From Clostridia bacterium (GTDB lineage: Bacteria > Bacillota > Clostridia > Christensenellales > Aristaeellaceae), in assembly GCA_017397895.1 (NCBI GenBank), contig JAFQHP010000032.1, positions 1 to 64,000 on the forward strand: a DNA stretch of 64,000 nucleotides, given 5' to 3'. Positions 1 through 7,730 of the stretch are shown one piece after another (positions within the stretch are counted from its first letter, which is position 1; each line of letters starts with the position of its first letter). The notes below the pieces were generated by a model. It was not told where the DNA came from. It saw nothing but the letters and a program-made list of their open reading frames with translations, and searched no databases. Made by a program: the position numbers and the translations under genes.

Positions 1-98
1 CAAACGATCTGATCGACCGCTATATCCACTTCTACAACCATGAGCGCATCCAGTTCAAAACTGGCGTGCCTCCGCTCTCGCTTCGGCACGCCAGTTGA
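1..98 (+). CDS. IS3-family transposase (OrfB), C-terminal fragment
   Basis: Reading from base 3, 31 codons run to a TGA at 96-98. They contain YIHFYNHERIQFKTG, close to the conserved C-terminal end of IS3/IS150 OrfB integrases (the FYNxxRxQ block and the following GxxPL). The DDE catalytic residues would lie upstream of the window. The only context is the element end at 155 and sigH just beyond. Whether the full gene is intact cannot be seen. Confidence 0.8.
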   Translation, partial: NDLIDRYIHFYNHERIQFKTGVPPLSLRHAS

Positions 99-155
99 TC
101 TCTATTTCCTACATCCGGGCTTTTTTGTGCAGTCCGTACATCCTGGGGCGGTTCA
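1..155 (+). mobile_element. Right end of an IS3-family (IS150-like) insertion sequence, cut by the window edge
   Basis: The stretch holds the last codons of an IS3-type transposase followed by a non-coding tail. Bases 139-155, read on the minus strand, give TGAACCGCCCCAGGATG, which resembles the TG-starting terminal inverted repeats of IS3/IS150-group elements, so 155 is the likely element boundary. The left half of the element lies outside the window, so completeness and any target duplication cannot be judged. Confidence 0.7.
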
Positions 156-176
156 TTCATGCATCCGGCTTTTTAG

Positions 177-824
177 TTACTGATTTTCTTCCAGGAATTT
201 GAACAGCTTGCGCTTCACCCGCTGCAGGGCGTTGTCGATGGATTTCACATGGCGGCCCAGCATTTCGGCAATTTCCTGATAGCTTTTGCCGTCCATGAAG
301 GCTTCCAGCACCTGGCGCTCCAGATCGGAAAGCAGCTGATCCATCTGGGACTGGATGTTTTTCAGGTCTTCCTTGCTGATGTACAGATCTTCGGGATTGG
401 TCACCCGGCCTTCGATCACATCCAGCAGCGTCCGGTCGCTTTCTTCGTCATAAAGGGGCTTATTGAGGGAAACGTAGCTGTTGAGGGGCACGTGCTTCTG
501 GCGAGTGGCCGCCTTGATAGCGGTGATGATCTGCCGCTTGACGCACAGTTCCGCAAAAGAGCGGAAGGAGGCCAGGCGGGCTGGCTGGAAATCCCGGATG
601 GATTTATACAGGCCAATCATGCCCTCCTGCACAATGTCTTCATGGTCAGCACCGATGAGGAAATAGCTGCGTGCCTTGGAGCGGACGAAGTTCTTGTATT
701 TGTTCAGCAAATACACCAGCGCATCGCCGTCGCCGCTTTGGGCAAGGGCCACCACGTCTTCATCCGTCATATCCACATAACGGGCAAACTCGCTTTGGAT
801 CATTTCATTTTGCTGATCGGTCAT
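177..824 (-). CDS. sigH: RNA polymerase sigma factor SigH (Spo0H-type)
   Basis: A 215-residue sigma-70-family factor that in Bacillota directs transition-phase and early sporulation or competence genes. Region 2 lies around residues 35-105, with the core-binding stretch EDIVQEGMIGLYKSIRDF at 62-79. Region 4 has a helix-turn-helix at about 181-204 (SYQEIAEMLGRHVKSIDNAL), and its length and motifs match SigH rather than SigA or ECF factors. A GGAGG lies just before the start codon. It is the last gene of the mrnC-thyX-rlmB-sigH group, an order seen in many Clostridia. An IS end lies 22 bases past its stop, and I see no clear terminator in between. Confidence 0.93.
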   Translation of the reverse strand: MTDQQNEMIQSEFARYVDMTDEDVVALAQSGDGDALVYLLNKYKNFVRSKARSYFLIGADHEDIVQEGMIGLYKSIRDFQPARLASFRSFAELCVKRQIITAIKAATRQKHVPLNSYVSLNKPLYDEESDRTLLDVIEGRVTNPEDLYISKEDLKNIQSQMDQLLSDLERQVLEAFMDGKSYQEIAEMLGRHVKSIDNALQRVKRKLFKFLEENQ

Positions 825-863
825 AACAACCTCCGGCAGAAAGAATGGGGAATGGGAGCTTCA

Positions 864-1874
864 TTACCGGCTGGCAAACGCGGCATAAAGCAGCACGCCG
901 GCGGCAACGGAAGCATTCAGGCTGCCCACGCCGCCCTTCATGGGCAGGGATACCTTATGGTCGCAGGTTTCCAGCACCAGGCGGCTGATGCCTTCACCTT
1001 CAGCGCCGATGATGATAGCGCAGGGGCCTTCGAAGTTTACGGTGCGGTAATCCTCGCCCACCATGTCGGCGGCGTAGAGCCACACGCCCTTGTTTTTCAG
1101 CATTTCCAGGGTGCGGGTCAGGTTGGTTACCCGGGCCACCTTCACCGTTTCAATGGCGCCGGCGGAGGCCTTTACGGCAGAAGGGGTGAGGCCTACAGCC
1201 CGGCGTTCGGGCACGATCACACCATGAGCGCCCACGCAGGCGGCGGTGCGGATGATGGCACCCAGGTTCTGGGGGTCGGTAACGCCGTCCAGGATCACCA
1301 GGAAAGGCGCTTCGCCCTTTTCTTCGGCTTCGGCCAGCATATCGTCCACATCATAATAACGATAGGCAGAGGCAAAGGCCAGCATGCCCTGGTGGTTCTT
1401 GGTGATTTCGTCCAGGCGGGAGCGTTCCACCGTCTGGATGGGGATGTGCTTTTCACGGGCCATGGCGATGATTTCCTTGGCGGTGGCGGAAAGGTCGCCC
1501 CGGCCTACCATCAGCTTTTCGATATCCCGGTTGTTCTTGATGGCTTCCCGGATGGGGTTACGGCCGGAAAGCAGGTTTTCCGGGGGCAGGAAGGCATCGT
1601 CCCTTTCTTCAAAGACAGGGCGCTGAGGTTTTGCAGGGGCGGGCCGCTGGGGCTTGGCGGGAGCAGCGGGCTTTTGATGGAAATCGTTCTTCTTATCAAA
1701 GCCCTTCTTGTCGCCAAAGGGCTTGCCCTTGGGGGCAAAGCGGTCGTTTTTCTTATCGTCCATGGGGTGGTTGGCGCGCTTGTAGCGGGTGCCTTCTTCT
1801 TCCCAAGTGCTATCCTGGCGCAGGTGATCCTTCCGGGTCATCTTCTTCTTGCTGAAATCCTGATAAAATGCCAT
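864..1874 (-). CDS. rlmB: 23S rRNA (guanosine-2'-O-)-methyltransferase RlmB (SpoU family)
   Basis: A SAM-dependent 2'-O-ribose methyltransferase expected to modify 23S rRNA. The start at 1874 (MAFYQDF) is preferred over one nine codons upstream because AAAGGAG lies seven bases before it. The first ~95 residues are a low-complexity Lys/Pro/Ala-rich tail. A substrate-binding domain (LLSGRNPIREAI) follows, then the SPOUT domain with NLGAIIRTAACVGAHGV, IIIGAEGEGIS and SLNASVAAGVLLY, the three motifs of the trefoil-knot fold. The basic N-terminal extension is longer than in E. coli RlmB but common in Clostridia. It lies between thyX and sigH, probably in one transcript. Confidence 0.92.
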   Translation of the reverse strand: MAFYQDFSKKKMTRKDHLRQDSTWEEEGTRYKRANHPMDDKKNDRFAPKGKPFGDKKGFDKKNDFHQKPAAPAKPQRPAPAKPQRPVFEERDDAFLPPENLLSGRNPIREAIKNNRDIEKLMVGRGDLSATAKEIIAMAREKHIPIQTVERSRLDEITKNHQGMLAFASAYRYYDVDDMLAEAEEKGEAPFLVILDGVTDPQNLGAIIRTAACVGAHGVIVPERRAVGLTPSAVKASAGAIETVKVARVTNLTRTLEMLKNKGVWLYAADMVGEDYRTVNFEGPCAIIIGAEGEGISRLVLETCDHKVSLPMKGGVGSLNASVAAGVLLYAAFASR

Positions 1875-1901
1875 GGCAGGCTCCTTTCTATGTAAAAACA
1901 A

Positions 1902-2621
1902 TTAGAGAGATTTGAACAGTTCACGGTTGGAAAGCAGCTTTCCGCAGCTTTTTGCACCTTCGGGGCAGGGGCCCTTGATGCAGGAAGGACCGGCGTTTTC
2001 AAAAATGACGGGCGCCGCCTTCTTGCACAGCTTCAGCATTTCCATGGCCATGGCACGGATTTCCCACTGGGCCCGGTCACAGCAGCGCAGAGAAAAGAAG
2101 TGAAGCAGTTCTCTGGCGTTCATGGTCATGGTGATGTGGGTTTCGCAGGCATTGGGCAGCACAAAACGGGCGTCTTCGTTGCTGCCTTCGCCGCTGCCCA
2201 GGCGATCCTGCCAGCCGATGTACCACTCATGCATCGTTTGCATCTGGGCTTCAAATTCCTGCACGGCTTCATCGCCAAGCGCCTGAATTTTCGGCGGAAT
2301 GATATAGGCAAACCCCTTTTCCAGGGACACATACCGCTGGCTTTGCACAGAGAAGCTGGCAATGCGGTGGCGGGTTACCTGGGCAAGCAGGGCCCGGCTG
2401 ACACCTTCAATGGAGAAGGTGAAGGAAGCATGCTCCAGTACGGAAAGATGGCCGCTGCCCACCACCCGGCGGAGAAAATCCGCCTGGTCCTTTTCATCCA
2501 CACGGCTTTTGAGGGTGTCCATATCCAGGCCGGAATAACAGGTGCGGGCAGCCAGGGCACAGGTTTTTTCGGGATCCGGCGTATGGGCAATGAGGGATAC
2601 TTTCAAAGGTTTAGACGGCAT
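1902..2621 (-). CDS. thyX: FAD-dependent thymidylate synthase ThyX
   Basis: Makes dTMP from dUMP using methylene-tetrahydrofolate, FAD and NADPH. The ThyX signature RHR-x7-S is present as RHRIASFSVQS, followed by QRY, and the FAD/dUMP-binding C-terminal half is complete. I place the start at 2621 (MPSKPLK) because GGAGG sits nine bases upstream; an earlier ATG would overlap mrnC by 17 bases. The protein is then 239 residues, usual for the family. No thyA is seen here, so this may be the main dTMP source. It follows mrnC directly and precedes rlmB. Confidence 0.94.
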   Translation of the reverse strand: MPSKPLKVSLIAHTPDPEKTCALAARTCYSGLDMDTLKSRVDEKDQADFLRRVVGSGHLSVLEHASFTFSIEGVSRALLAQVTRHRIASFSVQSQRYVSLEKGFAYIIPPKIQALGDEAVQEFEAQMQTMHEWYIGWQDRLGSGEGSNEDARFVLPNACETHITMTMNARELLHFFSLRCCDRAQWEIRAMAMEMLKLCKKAAPVIFENAGPSCIKGPCPEGAKSCGKLLSNRELFKSL

Positions 2622-2625
2622 AGGA

Positions 2626-3021
2626 TCAATCCTCCGGTACAAGATAGGGCAGAAGCTGCTGAAGCTTTCTCAGATCCTGGATGAGGTAGAGATATCCAAG
2701 CAATGCTTCCAGTGCGGTGGCCCCGGCATATTCGGACACTGTGGCGCTTTTGGGCCCGCCGTGATGGGCGTGAGCGTTGCGGCCCCGCTTTACGATGGCC
2801 AATTCCTCTTCGTCAAGCAAAGGGATAATTTGCTCCAGGGCCTTATTCTGCTGCACTGCGCATACAGCCTGCACGCTTTTGAGGTGCATCTTCTTCACAT
2901 TCATGTTTTTGCAAAGCAGATGCTGCCGCACCAGCATGGCATGCACGGCGTCGCCGATATAGGCAAGCTGCAGGGGAGACATCATGCGGGCCTGTTCAAC
3001 GGTATAGAGCGTGGTGATCAT
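2626..3021 (-). CDS. mrnC: Mini-ribonuclease III (MrnC)
   Basis: A 131-residue RNase III-like nuclease without the double-stranded RNA-binding domain; in B. subtilis it matures 23S rRNA ends. The catalytic signature is YIGDAVHAMLVR near residues 21-32, with further acidic residues in ALEALLGYLYL. The length is normal for MrnC. Its ATG overlaps the TGA of the AraC-type gene (ATGA), and thyX starts four bases after its stop, so translation is probably coupled. Confidence 0.92.
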   Translation of the reverse strand: MITTLYTVEQARMMSPLQLAYIGDAVHAMLVRQHLLCKNMNVKKMHLKSVQAVCAVQQNKALEQIIPLLDEEELAIVKRGRNAHAHHGGPKSATVSEYAGATALEALLGYLYLIQDLRKLQQLLPYLVPED

Positions 3022-3893
3022 TTGAGGGCCGTCTTACTGTAGGCGGAAGGACTCATGCCCACGATGTTCTTGAAGGTTTTGGAGAAATGGTAGGGGTCTG
3101 CCATGCCCACTTCCACACCGGCCTGGCGTACGGTGTAGCCTTCCTTCAGAAGCTGCTTGGCCCGCTCCATCTTCATGGACAATTGATAGCTCTGAGGCGG
3201 CATGCCCACTTCGGAAACGAACCGCTTGCGGAAGGTTTCCACCGGCATACGGGAAAGGGCGGCCATTTCGCTGAGGGAAAAGCTGTCCCGGTACTGGTTT
3301 TTGCGCATGGCGTCCACCACTTTGGCAATTTCGTGGGAAAGGACAGCATCCATGGCCACGGGCTGGCCGGAATGGGAAGCCAGCATGGCCCACAGAAGCT
3401 GCTGCAGCTGGGCGGAGGATGCGTCTTCCGCTGCGGCAACGCGTACCGTGGCCTGCACGATATACTTGGCCAGGTTCAGCTGGGAGGGCAGGGTGCCCTG
3501 CTTCATAATACGATGGGGCAATGCGCCCATGCGCTGCAAAAATGCGCCGGACAGGGTGCCGCCCACCATCATCCACATAACCCTGGCTTCCTGGGGCACG
3601 GACAGGGTAACGCCCCGGGACGCAGGCGGAAGCATGCAGCAATCGCCGGTGCAAAGGGTGACAGAGGTATCCTGGTTATTCAGGCTCATGGCGCCGTTTT
3701 CCACGGCCAGCCACAGCCAGGTATCGCAGGGACGCAGCTGTTGTTCGCCATTTTGAAGCATGGCGGAACCGGCAGCAGCAATATATACACCGCTGGCGCT
3801 GGCAAGAGCGTCAGGCGTGTGGGAACCTTCCACAAGCAGGGCGGGCATCTGGGTACCTTCGCCTTTTTGCTGGAACAACAAAGAGTCAGCCAT
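3018..3893 (-). CDS. AraC-family transcriptional regulator
   Basis: A 291-residue regulator with an N-terminal sensing half of about 170 residues (cupin-like, weakly recognisable) and a C-terminal AraC/XylS DNA-binding domain. The two helix-turn-helix units are SLSEMAALSRMPVETFRKRF and VRQAGVEVGMADPYHFSKTF, followed by the typical GMSPSAYSK end. GGAGG lies before the start. It is the first gene behind a consensus promoter and overlaps mrnC by four bases, which places a ligand-responsive regulator at the head of a housekeeping transcript ending in sigH. The ligand is unknown; the family often senses sugars. Confidence 0.88.
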   Translation of the reverse strand: MADSLLFQQKGEGTQMPALLVEGSHTPDALASASGVYIAAAGSAMLQNGEQQLRPCDTWLWLAVENGAMSLNNQDTSVTLCTGDCCMLPPASRGVTLSVPQEARVMWMMVGGTLSGAFLQRMGALPHRIMKQGTLPSQLNLAKYIVQATVRVAAAEDASSAQLQQLLWAMLASHSGQPVAMDAVLSHEIAKVVDAMRKNQYRDSFSLSEMAALSRMPVETFRKRFVSEVGMPPQSYQLSMKMERAKQLLKEGYTVRQAGVEVGMADPYHFSKTFKNIVGMSPSAYSKTALK

Positions 3894-3925
3894 GAGTTTC
3901 CCTCCATTTCATATCAAACAGATAC

Positions 3926-3954
3926 ATTTTACTTCCCAAATAATACATTGTCAA
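3926..3954 (-). promoter_or_regulatory. Sigma-A promoter for araC-mrnC-thyX-rlmB-sigH
   Basis: On the minus strand TTGACA (3949-3954), a 17-base spacer and TAAAAT (3926-3931). It lies about 35 bases upstream of the AraC-type start codon. Confidence 0.7.
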
Positions 3955-4039
3955 TAGTGAAACCAGAAATAACAAATGATTGAATTATAACATTTTTGTG
4001 ACGAACACAAAATTACATGGAAAAACCCAGGGGATGATG

Positions 4040-4045
4040 TATAAT
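4040..4045 (+). promoter_or_regulatory. Possible -10 element for the RluA-like gene
   Basis: TATAAT preceded by TG. No convincing -35 is seen at 16-18 bases. A start of transcription near 4052 would exclude the earlier in-frame ATG at 4050 and favours translation from 4089. Bases 3955-4039 are AT-rich and hold nothing else I recognise. Confidence 0.45.
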
Positions 4046-4088
4046 AAAGATGCTGTTCAATGGAAAAATGATGAAAGGCAAGGCAGGA

Positions 4089-4946
4089 ATGAAACTGATT
4101 ATCAGCGAAGACCATGAAGGTGCAACGGTTCGGCACATGGCGCTGAAGGTGGCCCGGATTTCTGAAAGCAGCTTCCGCAGCATGAAGTTTTCCGGCGGGA
4201 TACTGCTGGACGGCAATGTGGCCAGGGCCAATGAGCGAGTGAAATGCGGCCAGGTGCTTTCCTTCCGCTTCCATGATGCGCCGGTATTGCCGGTTCAAAA
4301 AAATCATGGGGACAATGTGGTATTCGTTTATGAGGATGAAGATCTGGAAGTGATCGCAAAGCCTGCGCCGCTGCCCACCATGGCATCGGCAAAACAAGCG
4401 GGCGATACCCTGGAAAGCCGTTATGTGGCGCAGACGGGGCGCATGTTTCGCCCTGTAAACCGGCTGGACAAGGGGACAAGCGGGCTGATGGCAGCGGCAA
4501 AAAGCAGCCATGCCCAGCAGCTGATGCAAAAGAAGCTGCATACGGATGAATTTGTGCGGGAATACGTTGCCATATGCGATGGGAGCCCGGCGGAAACAGA
4601 AGGCGTGATCGACCTGCCCATTGGCAAAGAAAGCGGCGTAAAGCGGTGTATTGCTGCGGACGGTAAGAATGCCAGAACCCATTATCAAGTGCTGAAAAAA
4701 GGAAGGAGCCGCACTCTTTTGCATCTGCGGCTGGAAACCGGGCGCACCCACCAGATCAGGGTACATCTGGCGGCAATGGGCTGTCCTGTAACCGGGGATT
4801 ATCTTTACGGAAGGGAACATGATTTGCTTCCGGGGCGCTTTGCCCTCCATTCCTGTGCTATACGTTTTACACAGCCTGTTACAGGGCAAAAAATCGATCT
4901 GAAGCTGGATATGCCAAAAGAGTGGGGAATGCTGCTTAATGAATAA
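4089..4946 (+). CDS. RluA-family RNA pseudouridine synthase
   Basis: Isomerises uridine to pseudouridine in rRNA or tRNA. An S4-like N-terminal segment (residues ~10-70) precedes the catalytic domain. The hallmark RLDKGTSGL carries the catalytic Asp near residue 125, and RTHQIRVHLAAMGCPVTGD forms the conserved C-terminal motif. I start at 4089 (MKLIISED) because an AAGGCAGG-like site precedes it and the possible promoter lies too close to the ATG at 4050. The length of 285 residues is normal. RluB/C/D-type target specificity cannot be assigned. capA-like follows after 15 bases. Confidence 0.9.
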   Translation: MKLIISEDHEGATVRHMALKVARISESSFRSMKFSGGILLDGNVARANERVKCGQVLSFRFHDAPVLPVQKNHGDNVVFVYEDEDLEVIAKPAPLPTMASAKQAGDTLESRYVAQTGRMFRPVNRLDKGTSGLMAAAKSSHAQQLMQKKLHTDEFVREYVAICDGSPAETEGVIDLPIGKESGVKRCIAADGKNARTHYQVLKKGRSRTLLHLRLETGRTHQIRVHLAAMGCPVTGDYLYGREHDLLPGRFALHSCAIRFTQPVTGQKIDLKLDMPKEWGMLLNE

Positions 4947-4961
4947 TGAAGGAGCCTGTCT

Positions 4962-6023
4962 ATGAAAAAACTGATTGGTATTTTACTGATTATGATGGCT
5001 TTTGCTGTGCCAGCGCTGGCGGAAGACAGCGTGACCATTTCCTTTGTAGGGGATTGCAGCATCGGTGATTCTGCCCAGTACATGGATTACGAATCCAGCT
5101 ACCACACCTGCCTGAATAAGAACGGGATGGAATGGCCCTTCAGCCTGGTGAAGCATTATTTGGAAGCGGATGACCTGACGGTAGCCAACCTGGAGGTGGT
5201 GTTCACAAATCGTCGCCAGCACGCCGATAAGGTGTATTACCTGAAAGGGAATCCGGAAAATGTACAGTGCCTGACACTGGGCAGCATTGAAATGGTGAAC
5301 ACCATCAATAATCACAGCTTTGACTTTTTTGAAAAAGGCTATGACGATACCCTGCAGGTATTGGAGGACGCCGGCATCAGCCATTTCGGTTCCTACCGTC
5401 CCGGAAAGGAAGGCGGCTATGACAACCTGGCCACGGTGGAAATCAAGGGCATCAGGTTTGGCTTCCTTGGCTTTTCCTACCCCCAGGATTCGGACCAGAA
5501 GCGCATTGCCCAGCGCATTGAAACCCTGAAAAACGAGCAGAGCTGCGATGTGGTGGTGGTGAGCCTGCACTGGGGACGGGAAACCCACATGACCCCGGAA
5601 AGCTGGCAATATAAATATGCCAAGCAGGTAATGGACGCCGGGGCGGATATGATCTGGGGCCATCATCCCCATGTGATCCAGCCCATTCATTTTTACAATG
5701 GCAAGCCTATTTTGTACTCCACCGGCAATTTCACCTTCGGCACCATGAGCCATGTGGACCCCTCCACCGGCATCTTCCAGGTGACCTTTCAGCGGGATGG
5801 GGAAGGGAATGTGGATGTGACAAAGCTGCAGGTGATCCCCTGTGAAACCCAGCGCAGCCCCGATTACCGGCCTTTTGAGCTGGAAGACGAAGCGGAGCGA
5901 AAGGCCGTGTTCAAGGAACTGCGCTTCAAAAAGGACGTGTACAAGTTTTTTGACAATGTGCCGGAAAGTTTCCTGGAAACAGGGGTTGTGGAACTGAAGG
6001 ACGGCGTATTTGTAACCGAATAA
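4962..6023 (+). CDS. Secreted CapA-family protein (metallophosphatase-like fold)
   Basis: A 353-residue exported protein of the CapA/PgsA group, first described in poly-gamma-glutamate capsule synthesis. Residues 1-20 form a signal peptide ending in ALA-E. The conserved blocks are FVGDCSIGD at the start, NLEVVFT, MVNTINNHSFDF, VVSLHWGRE and DMIWGHHPHVIQP, which carry the probable metal-binding His, Asp and Asn residues. Then STGNFTFG follows. No pgsB or pgsC partner is nearby, so a capsule role is not supported here; many stand-alone CapA proteins in Clostridia have unknown substrates. A bidirectional terminator follows. Confidence 0.85.
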   Translation: MKKLIGILLIMMAFAVPALAEDSVTISFVGDCSIGDSAQYMDYESSYHTCLNKNGMEWPFSLVKHYLEADDLTVANLEVVFTNRRQHADKVYYLKGNPENVQCLTLGSIEMVNTINNHSFDFFEKGYDDTLQVLEDAGISHFGSYRPGKEGGYDNLATVEIKGIRFGFLGFSYPQDSDQKRIAQRIETLKNEQSCDVVVVSLHWGRETHMTPESWQYKYAKQVMDAGADMIWGHHPHVIQPIHFYNGKPILYSTGNFTFGTMSHVDPSTGIFQVTFQRDGEGNVDVTKLQVIPCETQRSPDYRPFELEDEAERKAVFKELRFKKDVYKFFDNVPESFLETGVVELKDGVFVTE

Positions 6024-6031
6024 AAGAAAAA

Positions 6032-6065
6032 AGCCTTCTGCATATCACAGAGGGCTTCTCTTTTG
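6032..6065. terminator. Bidirectional intrinsic terminator between capA-like and aroQ
   Basis: A nine-base-pair stem (6032-6040 with 6048-6056, one G-U pair). It is followed by TTCTCTTTT on the plus strand and by TTTTTTC on the minus strand, so it can end both convergent transcripts. Confidence 0.8.
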
Positions 6066-6070
6066 CTTAT

Positions 6071-6496
6071 TCAGCGGCCGGCCAGATATTCCATGGCCAT
6101 TTTGTAGCCGTCAAAGCCAAAACCGGCGAAGGTTTTTTCGCAGGCAAGGCGCACATAAGAAATCTTGCGGAATTCTTCCCGTGCGTTTACGTCCGTCAGG
6201 TGTACTTCGCAGGCGGGGATGGAAACGGCCTTCAGGGCATCCAGCAGGGCAACGCTTGTGTGGGTATAGGCACCGGGGTTGATGACGATGCCGTCGATGC
6301 GCTGGTAAGCACCCTGGATGCAGTCCACCAGATCCCCTTCATGGTTGGACTGGTACAGCTCCACCTCCACGTTCATCTCCTTTGCCGTATCCCGGATGAA
6401 CTGGCACAGGGCATCAAAATCCCGGGCACCGTATAGATTCTTTTCCCGGATGCCCAGCATGTTCAGGTTGGGGCCGTTAATGACAAGCAGCTTCAT
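6071..6496 (-). CDS. aroQ: Type II 3-dehydroquinate dehydratase
   Basis: Removes water from 3-dehydroquinate to give 3-dehydroshikimate. At 141 residues it has the size of the small dodecameric type II enzyme. NGPNLNMLG at residues 6-14 and a Tyr in the following loop belong to the active site. NPGAYTHTSVALLDAL and EVHLTDVNAREEFR are the other signature stretches. It is the last gene of the aro operon and overlaps the aroE/K gene by 20 bases. Confidence 0.96.
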   Translation of the reverse strand: MKLLVINGPNLNMLGIREKNLYGARDFDALCQFIRDTAKEMNVEVELYQSNHEGDLVDCIQGAYQRIDGIVINPGAYTHTSVALLDALKAVSIPACEVHLTDVNAREEFRKISYVRLACEKTFAGFGFDGYKMAMEYLAGR

Positions 6497-7718
6497 AAAA
6501 TCCCTCCATTGCGCACAGCAGGGCGCTTTCCAAAGCGGTATTGTTGTTCAGGGTATAGTGGGCGCAGGCGGCGTACAGATCTTTGCGCTGCAGCCAGAGT
6601 TTTTCGATGGCATTGTCGCCCTGAGACAAGGGACGGCCGTCCCGTGCCAGCATATCAAGCGGGCGCAGGATGTGGCACACACGGCTGTTCTGGCGAAGGG
6701 CTGAGCGGTTTTCTTCCTTCAGCACAGCGCCGCCGCCGGTGGTGATGATGCAGCCCTGGGCTTTGGAAACCTCTTGGATCACCTGGGTTTCCAGGGCACG
6801 GAAGCAGGCTTCGCCGTCCTGTGCAAAAATGTCAGGAATGCTTTTACCGGCCAGCTTTACGATTTCTTCATCGGTATCGATGAGGGGACGGTTCATTTTA
6901 GCTGCCAGCGCTTTGCCGATAGTGGTTTTGCCGCAGCCGGGCATACCCACCAGCACCAGGTTCAGCATCTGTTGTTTAATGGAGAAAGTGACCTTTGAGT
7001 CGAGTTCAGGGCTGATGCTGCTGCCGGTAAACTTTTCGGCTGCAAGCCTTGCCTGGGAAACCAGCATATACAGCCCGGAAACGGTTTTCAGCCCACGTTT
7101 TTCGGCATCCAGGATCAGGGCGGTTTTTTCGGGATTGTAAATCACGTCGATCACGCTGTCCAGATAAGGCAGCTTTGAAAGATCGGCGGGGGACAGGCCG
7201 TTGTTGGGATACATGCCCACAGGGGTGGTGTTGACAAGCACCCTGGCATCCGTATGATGATCGTAAAGGGACTGATAATTGTTTTCACCGCTGCGGGAAA
7301 TGACAACGATTTCCGCTGCACTCATGCGCCTGAGGGCAATGGAGGCGGTAAGACATGTGCCGCCGCTGCCAAGAATGACTGCCTTTTTGCCTTCCACCGA
7401 AATGCCGGCATGGCGTACCATGGCCATAAACCCGCCGATATCGGTGTTGTGGCCGTAGAGCGTGCCGTCCGGGCGCTTTACGATGGTATTGACGCAGCCG
7501 ATTTCCCTGGCGTCATCGGAAAGTGCGCTGCAGTAGGGCAGCACATCTTTTTTGTAGGGGATGGTGACGTTAATGCCCTTGAAATCGGCTTTTGTCATAA
7601 AATCGTGCAGCTGCTCCCGGGGCATGGGGGACAGGACATAGCTGTAGGGGGCCAGCTGCGCATGAATCTGGGGGGAATAGCTGTGGCCCAGCTTTTCGCC
7701 GATCAAGCCGTATTCCAT
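6477..7718 (-). CDS. aroE/aroK: Fused shikimate dehydrogenase and shikimate kinase (AroE-AroK)
   Basis: One 413-residue protein carries two consecutive shikimate steps. Residues 1-245 are AroE: GHSYSP at the start, NVTIPYKK with the catalytic Lys near 56, NTD at 91-93, the NADP loop GSGGT and NTTPVGMYP. Residues ~252-413 are AroK: P-loop GMPGCGKTT at 258-266, then DTDEEI, FRALE, TTGGGAVL and RPLSQG. Start 7718 is chosen because GGAGG lies five bases upstream, inside a run that follows the pheA stop. The fusion should pass shikimate within one polypeptide. Both active sites look complete. Confidence 0.94.
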   Translation of the reverse strand: MEYGLIGEKLGHSYSPQIHAQLAPYSYVLSPMPREQLHDFMTKADFKGINVTIPYKKDVLPYCSALSDDAREIGCVNTIVKRPDGTLYGHNTDIGGFMAMVRHAGISVEGKKAVILGSGGTCLTASIALRRMSAAEIVVISRSGENNYQSLYDHHTDARVLVNTTPVGMYPNNGLSPADLSKLPYLDSVIDVIYNPEKTALILDAEKRGLKTVSGLYMLVSQARLAAEKFTGSSISPELDSKVTFSIKQQMLNLVLVGMPGCGKTTIGKALAAKMNRPLIDTDEEIVKLAGKSIPDIFAQDGEACFRALETQVIQEVSKAQGCIITTGGGAVLKEENRSALRQNSRVCHILRPLDMLARDGRPLSQGDNAIEKLWLQRKDLYAACAHYTLNNNTALESALLCAMEGFYEAACH

Positions 7719-7730
7719 ACAAGCCTCCAT

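Noticed and set aside
249..1895. Long open frame antisense to sigH and rlmB
   Set aside because: It has no ribosome binding site or family signature, and it lies opposite two well-supported genes. GC-rich third positions create such frames throughout this window.
4050..4088. Upstream in-frame start for the RluA-like gene
   Set aside because: It would begin at or before the expected transcription start of the only -10 element and lacks a ribosome binding site.
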